Shown: positions 33,340 through 42,289, counted from the first letter of the stretch. The stretch is DNA of 64,000 nt from CAZLFQ01 sp044229535 (GCA_044229535.1 JBGASU010000001.1:1364001-1428000); one strand, 5' to 3'. The notes: generated from the sequence alone by a model not told the origin. Numbers and translations: made by a program.

Positions 33340-34779
33340 ATGTCTAAAGCAGAATTACATCACGTGTCGTTCGATGATAAAGTAATTAGATGGTTCTCAT
33401 TAATAGCGGTTTTTTGGGCGGTTGTTGGACTTTCTTTCGGAGTTATTATCGCCCTCCAAATGGCGTTCCCTGTGCTGAATTTAGATTATCCTTGGGGCAC
33501 TTTTGGAAGGTTGAGGCCGGTACATACATCGGGTGTTATTTTTGCATTCGGTGGGAATGTGCTTTTGGCTACTTCTCTTTATGTAGTGCAGAGGACTTGT
33601 CAGGTTAGGCTTCAGGGTGGAAGAATGTTGCACTATTTCGTATTTTTTGGTTATCAGTTGTTCTTGTTATTAGCTGTTCATGGATACCTAAATGGAATTA
33701 CTCAAGGCAGGGAATATGCGGAGCCTGAGTGGTACGCTGATATATTGTTAACCCTTGTTTGGGTGACGTACTTTTATATATACATTGCAACAATAATAAA
33801 GCGCCAAGAACCTCATATATACGTGGCTAATTGGTTTTATTTAGCATTCATATTAGTTGTTGCTATGTTACATTTGGGAAATAATATAGCTATTCCTATT
33901 TCTGCTACACAAAGTGTAGATGTGTTTTCTGGAGTGCAGTCTGCAATGATCCAGTGGTGGTATGGTCATAATGCGGTAGGATTTTTATTAACTGCAGGCT
34001 TTATTGGTATTATGTATTATTTTTTACCAAAAAGAGCGAATAAACCTGTGTACTCATATAGGCTTTCAATTATGCATTTTTGGGCGCTTATATTTTTATA
34101 TATTTGGGCAGGTCCTCACCATCTGCATTATACTGCTTTGCCAGATTGGACTCAAACTCTTGGTATGACAATGTCTATAATACTTTGGCTTCCTTCATGG
34201 GGTGGAATGGTTAATGGTATGATGACTCTATCTGGCGCTTGGGATAAATTGAGAGATGATCCAGTGCTTAGATTCATGGTAATTGCTGTAGCATTTTATG
34301 GCATGAGTACATTTGAAGGTCCAGTAATGGCTATAAAATCTGTAAATGCTCTAAGTCATTATACTGAATGGACGGTGAGTCACGTACATTCGGGCGCTTT
34401 AGGATGGGTGGCATTTATTAGTTTTGGTGCTTTGTATCATATGATACCCAGACTTTTTGGTAGATCGGAAATGTACTCGTTAAAGCTTGTGAACCTGCAT
34501 TTGTGGTTGGGGTGTATAGGGATACTATTGTATATAACATCGATGTGGGCAGCAGGTATTATGCAGGGCTTGATGTGGAGAAGTTATGATGATATGGGTT
34601 TCTTGAGATACTCTTTTGTTGAAATAGTAGCATCATTGCATCCACTATATATAATAAGAGCTTTAGGTGGTATTATATATCTAACGGGAGCTATTATTAT
34701 GGCTTATAATGTTGTAATGACAGTAAGAGGCAAGAGATCTTCTAAAGAAAATCTAAATTTAGCAGCTGCAAGGAGTTAA
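33340..34779 (+). CDS. ccoN: Cytochrome c oxidase cbb3-type, subunit I (CcoN)
   Basis: CcoN is the catalytic heme-copper subunit that reduces oxygen at low tension. The product has about 12 membrane helices. Ligand regions include RPVHTSGVIFAFGGN near residue 65, IWAGPHHLHYTALPDW with the copper-binding histidines, and TVSHVHSGALGWVAFISFG with the heme ligands. Length, 479 aa, is typical. It opens the ccoNOQP operon, followed after one base by ccoO. Confidence 0.97.
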   Translation: MSKAELHHVSFDDKVIRWFSLIAVFWAVVGLSFGVIIALQMAFPVLNLDYPWGTFGRLRPVHTSGVIFAFGGNVLLATSLYVVQRTCQVRLQGGRMLHYFVFFGYQLFLLLAVHGYLNGITQGREYAEPEWYADILLTLVWVTYFYIYIATIIKRQEPHIYVANWFYLAFILVVAMLHLGNNIAIPISATQSVDVFSGVQSAMIQWWYGHNAVGFLLTAGFIGIMYYFLPKRANKPVYSYRLSIMHFWALIFLYIWAGPHHLHYTALPDWTQTLGMTMSIILWLPSWGGMVNGMMTLSGAWDKLRDDPVLRFMVIAVAFYGMSTFEGPVMAIKSVNALSHYTEWTVSHVHSGALGWVAFISFGALYHMIPRLFGRSEMYSLKLVNLHLWLGCIGILLYITSMWAAGIMQGLMWRSYDDMGFLRYSFVEIVASLHPLYIIRALGGIIYLTGAIIMAYNVVMTVRGKRSSKENLNLAAARS

Positions 34780-34780
34780 T

Positions 34781-35509
34781 ATGTTTAAAGATCATAGTAA
34801 AATAGAAAAGAATGTGTTTATTCTTGTGGTCTTGACTTTGATTGTGACTTCAATAGGTGGTATAGTGCAAATTTTTCCTTTGTTCATTAAAGAAGTTTCT
34901 ATTGAGAGAGTTCAAGGAATGCGACCACATACGCCATTAGAACTCGCTGGGTTTAGTATATACAAACGAGAAGGTTGTTATGGTTGTCATAGTCAGCAGA
35001 TTCGTGCTTTAAGGGATGAAGTTGAGCGTTACGGGCACTACTCTCTAGCTGCAGAAAGTATGTATGACCATCCGTTTGCTTGGGGGTCTAAAAGAACTGG
35101 ACCAGATCTGGCGCGTGTTGGCGGCAAGTACTCTGATGATTGGCAAGTTGAGCACTTAATTCACCCGCAAGCTTTAGTTCCAGAATCAATAATGCCACGT
35201 TATAAATACCTGCACGAAACTTTACTAGATACAAATGATTTATTGGCAAGGATGAAGGTTCACCAATTTGTTGGCGATCCATATTCTGCAGATGATATTG
35301 CAAAAGTTGAGGATGATATTAAAGTGCAGCTTGGATTAGATTCTGATCCAGCAAAGCTTGCAGATTTTCAAAAAAGATATCCTACGACATTTGTTAGGAA
35401 ATTTAATAGAAAAACAGAAAGTGTAACAGAGATGGATGCCTTGGTTGCTTATTTACAAAGTCTAGGCAATAGAGTAGATCTTAAAACAAATAAGGGCAGG
35501 GATTGGTGA
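34781..35509 (+). CDS. ccoO: Cytochrome c oxidase cbb3-type, subunit II (CcoO)
   Basis: CcoO is the membrane-anchored mono-heme cytochrome c of the cbb3 complex. One N-terminal helix (VFILVVLTLIVTSIGGIVQI) is followed by the heme-binding motif REGCYGCHSQQIRAL. The conserved HPFAWGSKRTGPDLARVGG segment and the methionine-containing ESIMPRYKYL follow. Length, 242 aa, fits. Its stop overlaps the ccoQ start (TGATG). Confidence 0.96.
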   Translation: MFKDHSKIEKNVFILVVLTLIVTSIGGIVQIFPLFIKEVSIERVQGMRPHTPLELAGFSIYKREGCYGCHSQQIRALRDEVERYGHYSLAAESMYDHPFAWGSKRTGPDLARVGGKYSDDWQVEHLIHPQALVPESIMPRYKYLHETLLDTNDLLARMKVHQFVGDPYSADDIAKVEDDIKVQLGLDSDPAKLADFQKRYPTTFVRKFNRKTESVTEMDALVAYLQSLGNRVDLKTNKGRDW

Positions 35510-35697
35510 TGTATAGTGCTCTGAAAATTGGTACTTTGCTTGCATTAGTTTTAGCTACTATTCTTTTGGTGGTCTGGTTGTTTCGTCCAGGTTCAAAAGA
35601 AAAATATGAAAAAAATAGTAGGATTGTTTTGAATAATGATAAAGCTCTGCTTATAAAAAAGAAGAGGAAAAAGGGCAATGGAAAAAGAAAAAAATAA
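35509..35697 (+). CDS. ccoQ: Cbb3-type oxidase accessory subunit CcoQ
   Basis: A short 62-residue protein with one membrane helix (LKIGTLLALVLATILLVVWLF) and a very basic C-terminus of Lys/Arg clusters. CcoQ stabilises the cbb3 complex. The ATG at 35509 overlaps the ccoO stop by one base, and the end overlaps ccoP by 20 bases, so it is embedded in the operon as expected. Confidence 0.85.
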   Translation: MYSALKIGTLLALVLATILLVVWLFRPGSKEKYEKNSRIVLNNDKALLIKKKRKKGNGKRKK

Positions 35698-36535
35698 AAA
35701 AATAAAATACCAAGAACCAGAAACAACTGGGCATGAGTGGGATGGTATTAAGGAGTATGATAATCCAGATCCATTGTGGTTGAGATATACTTTTTATGCC
35801 GCATTATTTTTTGCTTTAGGCTATTGGCTGCTTTATCCATCTTGGCCTAGCCAAAGGCAAGATGGTATATTAGATTGGTCGCAGTATAAGCAGCTTGCGG
35901 AGTCTCAAGAAGAGATTAATAAAATCCGTCAGGAATATCTTGCAGAGTTTGATAAGGCAACATTTGAACAAATCGTTGCCGATGCTAAATTACATAAATT
36001 TGCAATTACTGGGGGGAGATCTGCATTCCTAAACAATTGCGCAGTATGCCACGGGTCTGGTGGTGCTGGTAATGTGGGATATCCAAATTTAACGGCTGGT
36101 GCATGGTTATGGGGTGGTAAATTAGAGGATATTTATCAGACGTTAAAATTTGGTATCCGTTCGGGGCATGATGAAGCGCGTGATTCGCAAATGGCTGCAT
36201 TTGGAAAAGATAAAATCCTAAAGCCTGAAGAAGTTGAGGTGTTAACCGATTTCGTAATCGGGCTGAAGGACGGGAAGAATTATTCTGAACAAGCTAATAC
36301 ATTATATCAACAAAACTGTGCATCTTGCCATGGTATTAAGGGTGAAGGAAAGTATGAATTTGGTGCGCCTGCTCTAAATGATGCAATTTGGTTATATGGT
36401 GGTGATAGGGCAACAGTTCATGACGTAATATATAATGGACGCCAAGGCGTAATGCCATATTGGAGTGGCAAGCTAACCGATGCAACAATCAGACAACTTG
36501 CTTTATATGTTCACCAACTAGGTGGTGGTCAATAA
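35678..36535 (+). CDS. ccoP: Cytochrome c oxidase cbb3-type, subunit III (CcoP)
   Basis: CcoP is the di-heme cytochrome c subunit that delivers electrons to CcoO/CcoN. An N-terminal membrane helix (TFYAALFFALGYWLLYPSW) follows HEWDGIKEYDNPDP, a conserved CcoP start. Two heme motifs are visible: CAVCHGSGGAGNVGYPNLT and CASCHGIKGEG. Methionine ligand regions occur later (SQMAAFGK and GVMPYW). Length, 285 aa, is standard. Confidence 0.96.
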   Translation: MEKEKNKKIKYQEPETTGHEWDGIKEYDNPDPLWLRYTFYAALFFALGYWLLYPSWPSQRQDGILDWSQYKQLAESQEEINKIRQEYLAEFDKATFEQIVADAKLHKFAITGGRSAFLNNCAVCHGSGGAGNVGYPNLTAGAWLWGGKLEDIYQTLKFGIRSGHDEARDSQMAAFGKDKILKPEEVEVLTDFVIGLKDGKNYSEQANTLYQQNCASCHGIKGEGKYEFGAPALNDAIWLYGGDRATVHDVIYNGRQGVMPYWSGKLTDATIRQLALYVHQLGGGQ

Positions 36536-37068
36536 TGCAACATAAACTAGAGACTCCTTTTAACACAAATAATGCATTAGAATTCAGTTTTGATTGGGAA
36601 CTCATAAAAATAAGTAAAGAGCCTTATGATATCGCTATTGTCGAAGCTAGAGCAGAGCTAGAAAAGATCCAAGACAAAGACGATACCCAATCGAAGGAAT
36701 TGTATGCGAAGTTGTTATCTAGGCTTGCGAAAGCGTATTTAGAAAAATTCAATAATGATAAAAATGTACCCCCAAGTTTTGAAGGTAATAACAATCTTAT
36801 TGCTCTAGCTTGTGCGTTACTTGGTATAAGATCAAAAGTTGGCGATGTAGTTGAATTCCACAAATTAGCATCGGCGGCATGCACAAATTTAGCTCAATTA
36901 TACCATGCGCAAAAATTTTTGACGTGGCCTCACACCTTAGAATTTAGTTTTCCATTTCTTGAAAAAACAGAGGCAAGAAATTACTGTCAGCAAATGTTAG
37001 ATATTTCTGCGGATAGACATTCAAGAATTGCTAGATCGACTGCTGAAAAATATGGCCAAGCACTTTAA
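36535..37068 (+). CDS. Hypothetical protein downstream of ccoP, 177 aa
   Basis: No family is recognised. The true start is the ATG overlapping the ccoP stop by one base (TAATG at 36533-36537); an earlier in-frame start would read through ccoP. The product is soluble and helical, with NNNLIALACALLGIRSKVGD at about residues 82-100 and a NYCQQMLDISADRHSRIARS helix near the C-terminus. Coupling to ccoP suggests a role with the oxidase, unproven. Confidence 0.6.
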   Translation: MQHKLETPFNTNNALEFSFDWELIKISKEPYDIAIVEARAELEKIQDKDDTQSKELYAKLLSRLAKAYLEKFNNDKNVPPSFEGNNNLIALACALLGIRSKVGDVVEFHKLASAACTNLAQLYHAQKFLTWPHTLEFSFPFLEKTEARNYCQQMLDISADRHSRIARSTAEKYGQAL

Positions 37069-37148
37069 CAATCATTTGACTATGTAATTGGAATCTCTAA
37101 GATTTTTAACAAGCGAATTAACGCTTTAGAACAATTTGGAGAAAAATC

Positions 37149-37319
37149 ATGTTAGCATTATTAGTAGCAGCTATACCCTTAGTCGCAGTATTTGCAGAAG
37201 AGCAAGCACCAGAAGTCGAGCCTGTTGAGGCTATGGAAAATATAATGGTAGAAGAAGAGGATGTTGAAGTGAATAACCTTGTTGAAGAAGCTACATCCGC
37301 AGATTCTACAGAGTTGTAA
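37149..37319 (+). CDS. Small acidic exported protein, 56 aa
   Basis: A short frame with a GGAG ribosome site (from about 37138). The N-terminus is a clear signal peptide (MLALLVAAIPLVAVFA, cleavage before EEQ), and the mature part is strongly acidic, with about fifteen Glu/Asp in 40 residues and no Lys or Arg. It is followed directly by a strong terminator. It sits between the cbb3 genes and fixH and could bind cations or another periplasmic protein; function unknown. Confidence 0.6.
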   Translation: MLALLVAAIPLVAVFAEEQAPEVEPVEAMENIMVEEEDVEVNNLVEEATSADSTEL

Positions 37320-37331
37320 TTCGACAAATTT

Positions 37332-37370
37332 AAAGAATGCGTGTATAAATATATACGCATTCTTTTTTAT
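37332..37370 (+). terminator. Strong intrinsic terminator before fixH
   Basis: AAAGAATGCGT (37332-37342) pairs perfectly with ACGCATTCTTT (37355-37365); inner pairs lengthen the stem to about 15 bp with a four-base loop. A T run follows to 37368. It ends the cbb3 unit, yet fixH starts at 37373, so it also abuts the fixH start codon. Confidence 0.8.
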
Positions 37371-37372
37371 TT

Positions 37373-37873
37373 ATGAAATCAAAAATTCCATATTATTTTA
37401 TAGCGCTTATAGGCACTTTTATGCTGCTTGATTTTGCTTTTGTAACATTGGCAAAATTAACGTATACGGGAGTATATACTGATAATCATTATAAAAAAGG
37501 TATGGATTTTAATAAGATCTATGGCTCAGAAGTTTATAGTGATAAAACGGGTTGGAGATCTCAAGCTAAACTAAGTACAAAAATTTTAGGTGATGAGACA
37601 AAGCTAAAGGTTTCACTGGAGAGGCCTCAAGATTTAATATTTCAATTGCTAGATAAGAATGGCCGCCCAATAAGTGAGGCGAACGTTATGGGAAAATTGC
37701 TGCGTCCAGTTACAGATAAATATGATTCTGTATTAGAATTTAAAGAAATTAGTAAAGGTTTATATAAATCTAATCTTTCTATACCGATGAACGGTCAATG
37801 GCATATAAGAATTAAAGCTGGTATTGAAGGAAAAGAATTTGTGAGTACATATAAAATAATTGTAAATCCCTAG
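37373..37873 (+). CDS. fixH: FixH-like cbb3 oxidase maturation protein
   Basis: FixH-family proteins help assembly of cbb3 oxidase. The 166-residue product has an N-terminal membrane helix (YYFIALIGTFMLLDFAFVTL) and then YTDNHYKKGMDFNKIY, the family's conserved Y-x-x-G-x-x-[FY]N motif. A periplasmic immunoglobulin-like domain follows, ending GQWHIRIKAGIEG. No ccoG, ccoI or ccoS gene is visible nearby. There is no ribosome site between the terminator stem and the ATG, which is unusual. Confidence 0.8.
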   Translation: MKSKIPYYFIALIGTFMLLDFAFVTLAKLTYTGVYTDNHYKKGMDFNKIYGSEVYSDKTGWRSQAKLSTKILGDETKLKVSLERPQDLIFQLLDKNGRPISEANVMGKLLRPVTDKYDSVLEFKEISKGLYKSNLSIPMNGQWHIRIKAGIEGKEFVSTYKIIVNP

Positions 37874-38025
37874 CATCAAGAAGCTAATATTATTGCAATT
37901 ACCTTGTTCGGACTATTAATGTCTAAAAATTTTCCAAGTAAATAAGTTTTGATAATCAATTTTAATTGTAATTATGTGTAGAATTGTTAGTATTTAATTA
38001 CATTAAATTTAAATGAAATTATTCC

Positions 38026-39354
38026 ATGACAATTAAGATTAGCCTTCCTGACGAGTTAGATATGAAGCCAAAAATTACAGTATTCGGTGTCGGTGGAGCT
38101 GGTGGAAATGCGGTGAACAATATGATAATGGCTAATCTGCAGGGCGTAGAGTTCTGGGTTGCTAATACTGATGCTCAAGCTCTGGAAGTGTCTAGAACAC
38201 CAAATAGAATTCAGCTTGGAGCTAATTCTACAAAAGGATTAGGTGCAGGTTCTCATCCTGAAGTGGGTAAAGTTTCTGCAGAAGAAACTATAGAAGATAT
38301 CAATAATATTTTAGACAACACCAACATGGTGTTTATCACTGCAGGAATGGGCGGTGGCACAGGGACTGGAGCTGCTCCAGTAATAGCAAAGGCTGCAAAA
38401 GAAAAAGGGATTTTAACAGTCGGTGTTGTTACAAAGCCATTCCATTTTGAAGGTGCGCGCCGTATGAAAGTAGGGGAGCTTGGATTGGAAGAGTTGAATA
38501 AATATGTTGATACTTTGATCGTTATCCCAAATCAAAATTTATTCAGAATAGCCAATGAAAATACCACTTTCGCTGACGCTTTTAAGATGGCAGACAATGT
38601 ATTGCATTCAGGCGTAAGGGGAATAACAGATCTTATAACAATGCCTGGATTGGTAAATTTAGATTTTGCTGACATCAGAACTGTAATGAGTGAGATGGGC
38701 AAGGCAATGATGGGAACAGGAGAAGCAGAAGGAGATAACAGGGCTGTGCTTGCAGCAGAAGCAGCAATTTCAAATCCGCTTTTAGATAACTCTTCAATGA
38801 AAGGTGCGAGAGGTGTTCTTATTAATATAACTGGCGGGTCTGATATGACCCTTTTCCAAGTAGATGCTGCCGCGAATAGGATTAGAGAAGAAGTTGACCC
38901 GAATGCTAATATAATATTCGGTTCTGCATTTAATGAATCTTTAGATGGCAAAATTAGAGTTTCAGTCGTCGCTACTGGTATAGATGCTAAAATACAGATC
39001 GCAGAAAAACCCGCCGCTATTCAAGTGACATTAGAGACTCCAAAGCATCATAATAATTTCAATTTTGCTATGGAAGATGATGTAGAAGAAGGAGCAGAAG
39101 ATACCGATTCTTTCATACCACCTAGAGTTGCGGAGCCGGCAAGTTATATAACTGCACCAAAACCTGCCGATCAGCAGGCGATTAATGATAATCAAGAAGA
39201 CGATTTGGAAGAAAGGATTCAGGCATTGAGAGCTCAGGCTGTTTCTAGACCAAAGAGACCAGACCCAGCTCCTGAAGAAGTGGAGCAAAAACAACAGGCT
39301 AATGCAGATTTTTTTGACATACCAGCATTTATAAGAAAAAAAATAAAACTATAG
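38026..39354 (+). CDS. ftsZ: Cell division protein FtsZ
   Basis: FtsZ is the tubulin-like GTPase that forms the division ring. The GTP-binding domain has ITVFGVGGAGGNAVNNM near residue 15 and the tubulin signature GMGGGTGTGAAPVIA around 105. The activating loop FADIRTVMSEMG and a variable linker (about 335-425) follow. The end carries ADFFDIPAFIRKKIKL, the conserved C-terminal peptide that binds partners. Length, 442 aa, is normal. nadD follows within 6 bases. Confidence 0.97.
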   Translation: MTIKISLPDELDMKPKITVFGVGGAGGNAVNNMIMANLQGVEFWVANTDAQALEVSRTPNRIQLGANSTKGLGAGSHPEVGKVSAEETIEDINNILDNTNMVFITAGMGGGTGTGAAPVIAKAAKEKGILTVGVVTKPFHFEGARRMKVGELGLEELNKYVDTLIVIPNQNLFRIANENTTFADAFKMADNVLHSGVRGITDLITMPGLVNLDFADIRTVMSEMGKAMMGTGEAEGDNRAVLAAEAAISNPLLDNSSMKGARGVLINITGGSDMTLFQVDAAANRIREEVDPNANIIFGSAFNESLDGKIRVSVVATGIDAKIQIAEKPAAIQVTLETPKHHNNFNFAMEDDVEEGAEDTDSFIPPRVAEPASYITAPKPADQQAINDNQEDDLEERIQALRAQAVSRPKRPDPAPEEVEQKQQANADFFDIPAFIRKKIKL

Positions 39355-39359
39355 TTTTG

Positions 39360-39965
39360 ATGGTAGATTTGAAAATACCTAAAAGTGCGAAACGAGTCGG
39401 TATATTAGGAGGCTCTTTCAATCCTGCTCATAAAGGACATAGGTATATCTCGCTTAAGATACTTAAAAGTTTTGGTTTGGATAATATTATTTGGTTGGTG
39501 TCACCTCAAAATCCATTAAAAAGCCTCAATGTACGGAATACCTTGGAAAAAAGGTTGAAATGTGCTATAACTACTGCCCGAAGCCCAAAAATCATAGTAA
39601 GTGATTTTGAAAAAGGCTTGCCTAATTCTTATACCTATACAACCGTAAAGGAATTGAAGAGGTTGTATCCAGATATAGAATTTACTTGGATAATGGGCGC
39701 AGATAATATGATCCAGTTTCCCAAATGGCAAAATTGGAAAGATATTTTAAAAATAATGCCTATTTGTGTATACGATAGAACTGGTTATACAGACGATGCT
39801 CTTTCAGGTATGGTCTCTAAAAAGTTTAGAGGAAAAGTTGTAAAGCGTGGGTATAAAGGAAGTTTGAAGAATTATGATTGGTATTTTATAATGATGAAGC
39901 CGATAGATATATCGTCTACTGAACTTAGAGAGAAAAAGGAGTTAGCTAAAAAATATGGCAGTTAA
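39360..39965 (+). CDS. nadD: Nicotinate-nucleotide adenylyltransferase
   Basis: NadD makes deamido-NAD from nicotinate mononucleotide and ATP. The nucleotidyltransferase signature is GGSFNPAHKGHRYIS near residue 20, and the later SSTELREK is the second family motif; IEFTWIMGADNM lies between. The 201-residue size is typical. The ATG at 39360 is preferred to an upstream TTG. rsfS overlaps its end by 11 bases, a common alphaproteobacterial pairing. Confidence 0.93.
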   Translation: MVDLKIPKSAKRVGILGGSFNPAHKGHRYISLKILKSFGLDNIIWLVSPQNPLKSLNVRNTLEKRLKCAITTARSPKIIVSDFEKGLPNSYTYTTVKELKRLYPDIEFTWIMGADNMIQFPKWQNWKDILKIMPICVYDRTGYTDDALSGMVSKKFRGKVVKRGYKGSLKNYDWYFIMMKPIDISSTELREKKELAKKYGS

Positions 39966-40332
39966 AAAAATGATATCTAGAAAAAAAACAGCAAATCTAT
40001 CTCAGGCAGAACAGCTTAAGGAGTTAATCCTGAAATCTTTAAAAGATGATAAGGCAGAGGATATAGTAACCATTGATCTAGAAGGAAAGGCAGATTTTGC
40101 TCACTATATGGTTATTGCATCTGGGCGTTCGTCTCGCCACATTAATTCAATGGCGGATAGTCTAGTCGATAACGTACAAGACTTTGGTGTGCATGATGTA
40201 CATATGGAAGGAGCTGAAAAAGGAGAGTGGGTGCTTATTGATGCTCTTGATGTCGTGGTGCATATATTTAAGCCAGAAAGCAGGACTACATACGATTTAG
40301 AGCGCATGTGGGGCTTTGAAGTAAAAAAATAG
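39955..40332 (+). CDS. rsfS: Ribosome silencing factor RsfS
   Basis: RsfS binds ribosomal protein L14 and blocks subunit joining during starvation. The product has IVTIDLEGKADFAHYMVIASGRSSRH, a VDNVQDFGVHDVHMEG helix/strand and an ALDVVVHIFKPESRTTYDLE end, all typical of the Iojap/RsfS family. Length, 125 aa, is normal. It overlaps nadD and precedes RNase P RNA. Confidence 0.95.
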   Translation: MAVKKMISRKKTANLSQAEQLKELILKSLKDDKAEDIVTIDLEGKADFAHYMVIASGRSSRHINSMADSLVDNVQDFGVHDVHMEGAEKGEWVLIDALDVVVHIFKPESRTTYDLERMWGFEVKK

Positions 40333-40352
40333 CCATAGTCAGATAATTGTGA

Positions 40353-40358
40353 TACAAT
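40353..40358 (+). promoter_or_regulatory. -10 element of rnpB
   Basis: TACAAT, preceded by TGTGA, lies about seven bases before the predicted 5' end of RNase P RNA. No convincing -35 is seen, as is common for an extended -10. Confidence 0.45.
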
Positions 40359-40364
40359 GCCATC

Positions 40365-40700
40365 AAACAGATGGCTAGACAATCGCTGTAGAAATGCAGA
40401 GGAAAGTCTGGACTCCACAGGATTAAAGTGCTGGGTAACGCCCAGCGAGGGAAACCTCAGGGAAAGTGCAACAGAAATTATACCGCCCGTCAAAAGGTAA
40501 GGTTGAAATGGTGAGGTAAGAGCTCACCGGATTTTTAGTAATAAAAATCGCAAGGCAAACCCCACTTGGAGCAAGACTAAATAGGTGTACGTACAATTTT
40601 ATCCTGATTTGTGCACGGGTAAGTCGCTAGATGTAAAGAGTGATCTTTATACCAGAGAAATGATTGTCCATGACAGAATCCAGCTTATAGGCCATCTGTT
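40365..40700 (+). ncRNA. rnpB: RNase P RNA component
   Basis: Bacterial type A RNase P RNA, the catalytic RNA that matures tRNA 5' ends. Conserved blocks in order: GAGGAAAGTCTGGACTCC (P3/P4), CCCAGCGAGGGAAACC, GGGAAAGTGCAACAGAAA, TACCGCC, a GGTGAGGTAAGAGCTCACC hairpin, CGCAAGGCAAACCCCAC, GGAGCAAGACTAAATAGG and GACAGAATCCAGCTTATAGG. The ends pair: AACAGATGGC (40366-40375) with GCCATCTGTT (40691-40700), followed by a T run that can serve as terminator. Length is about 336 nt. Confidence 0.95.
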
Positions 40701-40716
40701 TTTTATTTTATTTATT

Positions 40717-41835
40717 ATGACGCAACAAAAGATCTCAGTTTATATTCATTGGCCATTTTGTAAGTCAAAATGTCCGTATTGTGACTTTAATAGTCATGTT
40801 AGGGAGAATATTTCTCACGATGATTGGCAAGCTGCATATTTAAAAGAGATAGAATATTTTGCAACAATACTTTCAGGTAAAAGAATACAGAGTATTTTTT
40901 TTGGCGGTGGGACTCCTTCGTTAGCAAATCCAAAATTGATGGAGGCTGTAATTGATAAGCTGGCTTCTTTAGCAACTTTAGATGAAAATATAGAAATTAC
41001 TCTAGAGGCTAATCCTACATCAATTGAAGCTCAAAAATTCATCGATTTTAAAAGTGCTGGCATTAACAGGGTTTCTGTCGGTATACAAAGTTTAGATGAT
41101 TCTAGCCTTAAATTTTTAGGGCGAGAACACTCTAGTTATGAAGCACAAAAAGCTTTGGAGATAGCTTGCAATACCTTTGATAGATTTACCTTTGACTTAA
41201 TTTACGCGTTGCCGAATCATACTATTAAAGTTTGGGAAGAAGAGCTGAATAGAGCTTTAAAGGTAGCTGATAAACATATTTCTCTATATCAATTGACCAT
41301 TGAGAAAGGGACTAGATTTTTTAGTGACTATAGAAATAAAAAATTTTCTTTACCATCAAATGATGTTGCTGCAGATTTGTATGATCTGACTTCTCATGTT
41401 ATGGAACAAAATAATATGCCTTATTACGAGGTGTCAAATTATGCGGCTGTTGGTGAGGAGAGTAGGCATAATTTAGCTTATTGGAAATATGATGATTATA
41501 TAGGTGTTGGCCCAGGTGCTCATGGAAGGATTACTGAAAATGGCAAAAAGTTTGCAACACAAATGATATCTTCGCCAGAACAATGGCTTAAAAGCGTAAA
41601 TGATAATGGTGTTGGTTTCCAACGCAAAGATTTATTATCAAGATTACAGATAGCACAAGAAAAGCTTATCATGGGGCTTAGATTGCGTGAAGGAGTATTA
41701 GAAGAAGAGATAATTAATACAAGCAACTTAGAAAATTTAATTAATACTCAATTGCTACATAGAAAAGGTAGGAAAATAGCCGCCACAAGGCAAGGGTTTT
41801 TGGTTTTGAATTCTCTTATTGAGGCCTTAACATGA
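40717..41835 (+). CDS. hemW: Heme chaperone HemW (coproporphyrinogen III oxidase-like radical SAM)
   Basis: HemW is a radical-SAM protein that binds heme and passes it to client proteins. The start is the ATG at 40717, after the RNase P RNA; a longer frame from 40585 would overlap that RNA. The N-terminus has the 4Fe-4S motif WPFCKSKCPYCDFNSH, then SIFFGGGTPSL and NRVSVGIQSLDD, the usual order. Length, 372 aa, is standard. There is no obvious ribosome site, so translation may be weak or leader-dependent. rlmH overlaps the end by four bases. Confidence 0.92.
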   Translation: MTQQKISVYIHWPFCKSKCPYCDFNSHVRENISHDDWQAAYLKEIEYFATILSGKRIQSIFFGGGTPSLANPKLMEAVIDKLASLATLDENIEITLEANPTSIEAQKFIDFKSAGINRVSVGIQSLDDSSLKFLGREHSSYEAQKALEIACNTFDRFTFDLIYALPNHTIKVWEEELNRALKVADKHISLYQLTIEKGTRFFSDYRNKKFSLPSNDVAADLYDLTSHVMEQNNMPYYEVSNYAAVGEESRHNLAYWKYDDYIGVGPGAHGRITENGKKFATQMISSPEQWLKSVNDNGVGFQRKDLLSRLQIAQEKLIMGLRLREGVLEEEIINTSNLENLINTQLLHRKGRKIAATRQGFLVLNSLIEALT

Positions 41836-42287
41836 AGATTATCATAAGAGCTATAGGTAAAGATACTTCAAAAGAACTAAATTCTTTAATAGCGGAATAT
41901 GTAAAAAGGCTGCCATGGGAGTTAAAAATTGAAGAGTTAGTATGTAATAAAAAAGGCTCGGTTGATGAAGTTAAAAAGTGGGAAGGAGAGCTTTTACTTA
42001 ATAAAATAGAAAAAGATTCCTACGTAATTGCCTTGGATGAAGTTGGGAAAAAATATGACAGTGTAAAATTTTCTAAATTAATCAAATCGCAGATTGATAA
42101 TGGTATCAGGCGCTTTTATTTTTTGATTGGTGGTGCGAACGGGCATTCCGATGAAGTGTGCAAAAAAGCAAGTTGCTTGTTATCTTTAAGTGATATGACT
42201 TTTGCTCATAAAATTGTCAGATTGATTCTTATCGAGCAGATATATAGAGCTTACACAATAATGCAAGATCATCCATATCATAAATAG
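41832..42287 (+). CDS. rlmH: 23S rRNA (pseudouridine(1915)-N3)-methyltransferase
   Basis: RlmH methylates pseudouridine 1915 in helix 69 of 23S rRNA. The SPOUT fold shows IIIRAIGKDTSKELN at the start, SYVIALDEVGKKYDS, the cofactor loop FLIGGANGHSDEV and a C-terminal ILIEQIYRAYTIMQDHPYHK, all conserved. Length, 151 aa, is standard. The ATG overlaps the hemW stop. Confidence 0.97.
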   Translation: MKIIIRAIGKDTSKELNSLIAEYVKRLPWELKIEELVCNKKGSVDEVKKWEGELLLNKIEKDSYVIALDEVGKKYDSVKFSKLIKSQIDNGIRRFYFLIGGANGHSDEVCKKASCLLSLSDMTFAHKIVRLILIEQIYRAYTIMQDHPYHK

Positions 42288-42289
42288 CC

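Noticed and set aside
38532..38951. 139-aa frame opposite ftsZ
   Set aside because: Antisense shadow of the conserved FtsZ domain.
40585..40716. N-terminal extension of hemW
   Set aside because: It lies inside RNase P RNA, whose 3' stem ends at 40700; the conserved HemW start begins at 40717.
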